Notes under the pieces: model-generated
Databases searched by the model: none
The model's input: the letters and a program-made list of their open reading frames with translations, nothing else
Told to the model about the DNA's origin: nothing
From: Parasphingopyxis sp.
GTDB lineage: Bacteria; Pseudomonadota; Alphaproteobacteria; Sphingomonadales; Sphingomonadaceae
DNA: 64,000 bases
Reading direction: 5' to 3'
Assembly: GCF_028279465.1 (NCBI RefSeq)
Contig: NZ_JANQNS010000008.1
Span: 186,001 to 250,000 of the forward strand
In this document: one piece after another, positions 61,713-64,000 of the stretch
Numbering within the stretch: the stretch's first letter is position 1
Layout: each line of letters opens with the position of its first letter
Made by a program: the position numbers and the translations under genes

Positions 61713-63488
61713 TCAGGCTGCTACGCCTTCGAACTGCAGGCGCGCCAGCCTGGCATAGAGGCCGTCCCTGCCCGTCAGTGTCGCATGATCGCCCTGTTCG
61801 ACGATCCGCCCTTCGTCCATCACAATGATGCGGTTCGCGGATCGCACGGTTGCCAGACGGTGCGCGATGACGATCGTCGTGCGGTCGCGCATCAGGCGGT
61901 CGAGTGCCTGTTGCACGAGCCGTTCAGATTCCGCGTCCAGCGCGGAAGTAGCCTCGTCGAGCAGGAGTAGCGGGGCATCGCGCAACAGAGCCCTGGCGAT
62001 GGCCAGCCGCTGGCGCTGGCCGCCGGAGAGCCGGGCGCCGCCTTCGCCGAGATAGGTATCGAGGCCGTCCGGCAGCTTCTTGATGAACTCGGCCGCATTG
62101 GCCGCTTCGGCAGCGGTCCAGAGATCTTCGTCGCTCGCGTCCCAATCGCCATAGCGCAGATTATCCCGCGCCGAGGCGGCGAAGATCACCGTATCCTGCG
62201 GCACCATGGCGATCCGGTTGCGAACCGCGCCCGGATCCGCATCGCGCACATCGACGCCATCAAGCGTCACCGCACCCTTTTGCGGGTCGTAGAAACGCTG
62301 GGCGAGCTGGAACAGGGTCGACTTGCCCGCGCCGGAGGGACCGACAACGGCAACCAGCTCGCCCGGGTCGACATGCAGGGTAAAATCTTCGAGCGCCGCC
62401 GTCTCCGGGCGCGTCGGATAGTAGAAGGTGACATCGTCGAAATGGAGCGCGCCGCGCGCCGGCTCGGGGAGCGGTTTTGGACTGTCCGGTGCGCGAATTT
62501 CAGGAACTTCCTGGAGCAATTCGCTCAGGCGGCCGGCGGCTCCGGCGCCGCGCATCAACTCGCCATAGACTTCGGTCAGTGCGCCGAACGCCCCGGCGAC
62601 GATCATGCCGGTCAGCACGAAGGCCGCGACGGCGCCGCCGGTTATCCGATCGTTGATCACGTCTGATGCAGCCTGCCACATCACCATGGTGATCGCGCCG
62701 AAAATTAGCGTGATGACGATCGCTGTCATGAATGACCGAATGGTGATCCGCCGGCGGGCCGTTTTGAACGCGCTCTGTACGGCTGTATCGAAACGATCAC
62801 CCTCGCGGCGCTCCTGCCCGAAGGCCTGAACGATCTTCATCGCACCCAGCGTTTCCGCGACCATCGCACCGACATCGGCGATGCGATCCTGGCTGTGCCG
62901 CGATACGTTACGCAGTTTCCGTCCCAATATGACGATCGGCACGATCGCCAGCGGTATGCCGAGCAGCAGCATCAACGCGAGTTTGGGCGAGAGGGTCAGC
63001 AGATAGATGATCCCGCCGATACCCATCACGATATTGCGCAGGGCGACGGAGATGGTCGTGCCCACGATCATCTCGATCACGGACGTGTCGGACGTCATCC
63101 GCGACGCGATTTCGGAGGGGCGGTTTTCCTCGAAATATTTGGGGTCGAGCGCGAGCAGGTTCCGCTGTACCGCGACGCGCAGATCGGCGACGACGCGCTC
63201 ACCAAGCCAGGACACGAAATAGAAGCGCATCGCCGTCGCCAGCGCCAGCACGACGACGATCAGCAGCAGATAGTAGAAATATTGCGAGATATCGCCCGCC
63301 GTTCCACTGAATCCCTGATCGATCACGCGGCGAAAACCGTCCGGGATTGCCAGCGTGGCCGCGGCCGCGAGGAGCAGCGAGATCGCCGCGCCGAATATGC
63401 GGCCCGGATAGCGGATTGCGAAGCGCCAGATCAGCGCCAAATTGCCGAGATTCTTGGATTTCGGGGTTTCGGTATCGCTCTCGTCCAT
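61713..63488 (-). CDS. ABC exporter, fused permease-ATPase
   Basis: A 591-residue half-transporter. The N-terminal membrane domain of six helices spans about residues 25-320 (RYPGRIFGAAISLLLAAAAT and others). The ATPase domain carries Walker A VGPSGAGKSTLF near residue 380, signature LSGGQRQRLAIARALL near 486 and Walker B PLLLLDEATSALD. It is of the MsbA / multidrug (ABCB) type and works as a dimer. The substrate is unknown. It is divergent from the PHB depolymerase gene. Confidence 0.93.
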   Translation of the reverse strand: MDESDTETPKSKNLGNLALIWRFAIRYPGRIFGAAISLLLAAAATLAIPDGFRRVIDQGFSGTAGDISQYFYYLLLIVVVLALATAMRFYFVSWLGERVVADLRVAVQRNLLALDPKYFEENRPSEIASRMTSDTSVIEMIVGTTISVALRNIVMGIGGIIYLLTLSPKLALMLLLGIPLAIVPIVILGRKLRNVSRHSQDRIADVGAMVAETLGAMKIVQAFGQERREGDRFDTAVQSAFKTARRRITIRSFMTAIVITLIFGAITMVMWQAASDVINDRITGGAVAAFVLTGMIVAGAFGALTEVYGELMRGAGAAGRLSELLQEVPEIRAPDSPKPLPEPARGALHFDDVTFYYPTRPETAALEDFTLHVDPGELVAVVGPSGAGKSTLFQLAQRFYDPQKGAVTLDGVDVRDADPGAVRNRIAMVPQDTVIFAASARDNLRYGDWDASDEDLWTAAEAANAAEFIKKLPDGLDTYLGEGGARLSGGQRQRLAIARALLRDAPLLLLDEATSALDAESERLVQQALDRLMRDRTTIVIAHRLATVRSANRIIVMDEGRIVEQGDHATLTGRDGLYARLARLQFEGVAA

Positions 63489-63619
63489 GGCAATCGCCTA
63501 GCAGCGCGGCCCGAACGGCTCAACACGGCACATTGCAAATTGCTGCATTGCAACGTGACATGAAAAGCGCCTAGAACGCTCCGCCAAGCGGCCATGGTGT
63601 CGCGCATGCGGGGATATTG

Positions 63620-64000
63620 ATGCTTTACAACATGTACGAAATGCAGCGCTCCATGCTGGCGGGGGCCAGCGCGATGGCGGGATGGAGCGCCGAACTGCTG
63701 CAGAATCCGGTGAACCCCTTCGCCTATATGGGCATGGGGCCGATTGTCGCCTCGGCGCTCGATGTCTTCTCTCACGCGTCCGCGCCGCGTGGAAAGCCGG
63801 TATTCGGCATCGAATCGGTGGAGCTGGACTGTGAAACGGTGCCCGTTTCCATCGAGATCGAGGCGCGCAAGCCGTTCGGCCAGCTCAAACATTTCGTGAA
63901 AGACGGGGTTTCGGGTCAGCCCAAGCTGCTGATCGTCGCGCCGATGTCGGGCCACTATGCGACGCTGCTGCGCGGCACGGTGGAACGAATGCTGCCGAGC
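63620..64000 (+). CDS. phaZ: Intracellular polyhydroxyalkanoate depolymerase, N-terminal part
   Basis: The first 127 codons are present; the rest runs past the window. The N-terminus (MLYNMYEMQRSMLAGASAMA, LQNPVNPFAYMG) and PKLLIVAPMSGHYATLLRGT match intracellular PHB depolymerases, which mobilise stored polyester. The GHYATLLRGTVE segment precedes the catalytic region. The catalytic serine is outside the window. Confidence 0.9.
   Translation, partial: MLYNMYEMQRSMLAGASAMAGWSAELLQNPVNPFAYMGMGPIVASALDVFSHASAPRGKPVFGIESVELDCETVPVSIEIEARKPFGQLKHFVKDGVSGQPKLLIVAPMSGHYATLLRGTVERMLPS

Noticed and set aside
1-64000. CRISPR array, prophage or insertion sequence
   Set aside because: No regularly spaced repeats, transposase, integrase or phage structural gene was seen; the repeats present are REP-like palindromes.

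Overview
The window looks like chromosomal DNA of an alphaproteobacterium of the Sphingomonadales. This is an inference from a TonB-ExbB-ExbD-ExbD cluster, two large TonB-dependent receptors inside catabolic clusters, a divergent hutIH / hutFC locus, a poly-hydroxyalkanoate depolymerase, the separate purS/purQ arrangement and REP-like palindromes built on CCTGAGCCTGTCGAAGG. Both ends are clearly GC-rich core DNA. The middle (about 3.45-39.9 kb) is visibly less GC-rich and packed with regulators, transporters and degradative enzymes, as expected of an accessory catabolic island. It ends next to a tRNA-Arg(TCT) gene.

Layout. 1-3450: histidine utilisation (hutH fragment, hutI, hutF, hutC) with a perfect palindrome between the divergent units. 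3.5-10.2 kb: maleylacetate reductase, MarR regulator, gentisate 1,2-dioxygenase and cytochrome P450 in one overlapping operon, followed by a TonB-dependent receptor. 10.4-20.3 kb: Lrp regulator, sodium:solute symporter, a creatinase/ectoine-hydrolase-like M24 protein, a secreted dipeptidyl peptidase IV, a secreted CocE-type hydrolase, a class III aminotransferase and its XRE-cupin regulator. 20.3-27.3 kb: LysR regulator, SDR, hydroxyisobutyrate-dehydrogenase-like reductase, alpha/beta hydrolase, amidohydrolase, MFS transporter. 27.6-30.9 kb: a cystathionine-gamma-synthase-like enzyme, an ornithine-cyclodeaminase-like reductase and a threonine-dehydratase-like enzyme; the last two resemble the EutC/EutB (or BhcD/BhcB) pair. 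31.1-39.3 kb: second TonB receptor, fumarylpyruvate hydrolase, maleylpyruvate isomerase, MFS transporter, dienelactone hydrolase, second gentisate dioxygenase and an IclR regulator, together a complete lower gentisate route.

39.9-46.5 kb is housekeeping: tRNA-Arg, a PhyH-type dioxygenase, the queuosine-precursor transporter, purQ, purS, purC, purU and a GcvA-like LysR regulator. 46.7-49.4 kb is the most unusual part. Two divergent, atypical cytochrome P450 genes flank an AT-rich spacer that encodes a 31-residue peptide with a strong ribosome binding site and a C-terminal run of Trp and Tyr (GWSWWYYIEV). A perfect 13-bp hairpin separates it from one P450. This has the architecture of a P450-modified RiPP (ribosomally made, post-translationally modified peptide) locus and is the best candidate here for an undescribed system.

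49.5-64 kb is core again: parC, an ECF sigma factor with a membrane partner, a CCA-adding enzyme carrying a REP palindrome inside its reading frame, NUDIX hydrolase, DUF1285, GNAT, folB plus a pteridine-reductase-like SDR, a secreted protein, tonB-exbB-exbD-exbD, an ABC exporter and the start of a PHB depolymerase gene. No transposase, integrase, CRISPR array or rRNA was found.
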